Below, one piece after another: positions 20,435 to 20,619 of a DNA stretch of 20,619 bases; position 1 is the first letter of the stretch; every line of letters begins with the position of its first letter. Made by a program: the position numbers and the translations under genes. Source of the stretch: Palsa-744 sp036498265 (GTDB taxonomy: Bacteria; Actinomycetota; Thermoleophilia; Solirubrobacterales; Solirubrobacteraceae); NCBI GenBank assembly GCA_036498265.1, contig DASYFT010000044.1:1-20619 (forward strand), read 5' to 3'. The notes below the pieces were generated by a model. It saw only the letters and a program-made list of their open reading frames with translations. It searched no databases and was not told where the DNA came from.

Positions 20435-20619
20435 ATGATCCCCCTACGGGACGACATACCGACGGATCGCCTGCCGATCGTCACGCTGGCGCTGATCGCG
20501 ACCAACGTCCTCGTCTACCTGATCTCGATCCGCCACGGCGGCTACCTCCTCGGCGGGCCGAGCAACGCCGTCGCCGTCCACTACGGCGCGGTTCCATACG
20601 ACTTCACCCACTCCGCGAC
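20435..20619 (+). CDS. Rhomboid-family intramembrane protease, N-terminal fragment
   Basis: The gene is cut by the window end after 61 codons. MIPLRDDIPTDRLPIVTLAL is the usual N-terminus of actinobacterial rhomboid proteins, followed by a first membrane helix (about 14-31, VTLALIATNVLVYLISI). The catalytic Ser and His lie beyond the window. The ATG at 20435 follows CAGGAT (20420-20425) by nine bases, a possible -10 box, and there is no good Shine-Dalgarno. The family call rests on this N-terminus only. Confidence 0.75.
   Translation, partial: MIPLRDDIPTDRLPIVTLALIATNVLVYLISIRHGGYLLGGPSNAVAVHYGAVPYDFTHSA

Overview
The window is a dense, very GC-rich chromosomal stretch with mostly housekeeping genes and short intergenic gaps. 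An actinobacterial inositol-phosphate synthase next to a CDP-alcohol phosphatidyltransferase, GTG/TTG starts, many TANNNT boxes placed a few bases before start codons, and a short SurA-like lipoprotein suggest a deep-branching Actinomycetota, perhaps class Thermoleophilia (Solirubrobacterales-like). The taxonomic call is inference. I see no mobile element, tRNA, rRNA, CRISPR or phage gene.

Layout. (1) 26-4284, plus strand: CDP-alcohol phosphatidyltransferase, inositol-3-phosphate synthase (ino1), a fusion of a PimA-like glycosyltransferase N-terminal half to a complete PHP metallophosphoesterase, and a family-4-like uracil-DNA glycosylase fold lacking the usual catalytic motifs. (2) 4278-7592, minus strand: ornithine carbamoyltransferase, a TRAM-domain RNA m5U methyltransferase and a quinone-oxidoreductase-type dehydrogenase, in that transcription order. 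(3) 7753-8217, plus: a cupredoxin lipoprotein whose 3' end is repeated about three times in tandem (59-bp period) into the end of thiG. (4) 8328-11323: thiamine thiazole operon thiO-thiS-thiG on minus, divergent from thiE on plus, with a 4-TM protein coupled behind thiE. (5) 11795-17724, plus: complete pyruvate dehydrogenase locus, lpd - DsbA/HCCA-isomerase-like - 79-aa unknown - pdhA - pdhB - 18-codon ORF - pdhC, held together by overlapping stop/start codons. (6) 17765-18574, minus: SurA-like lipoprotein. (7) 18613-20372, plus: lipB-lipA, which make the lipoyl cofactor needed by PdhC. (8) 20435-end: start of a rhomboid-family protease.

The parts fit together as inositol-phospholipid synthesis on the left, thiamine synthesis in the middle (thiamine diphosphate is the E1 cofactor) and the lipoate-dependent pyruvate dehydrogenase system on the right. 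The most interesting element is the PimA-half/PHP fusion beside ino1 and the phosphatidyltransferase. It is a candidate for a phosphatase acting on phosphatidylinositol phosphate or another inositol-phosphate intermediate. Other points of note are the run of leaderless-type promoters, an 18-aa ORF that bridges pdhB and pdhC exactly, and a UDG-like protein with its iron-sulfur cysteines but no recognisable catalytic motifs.
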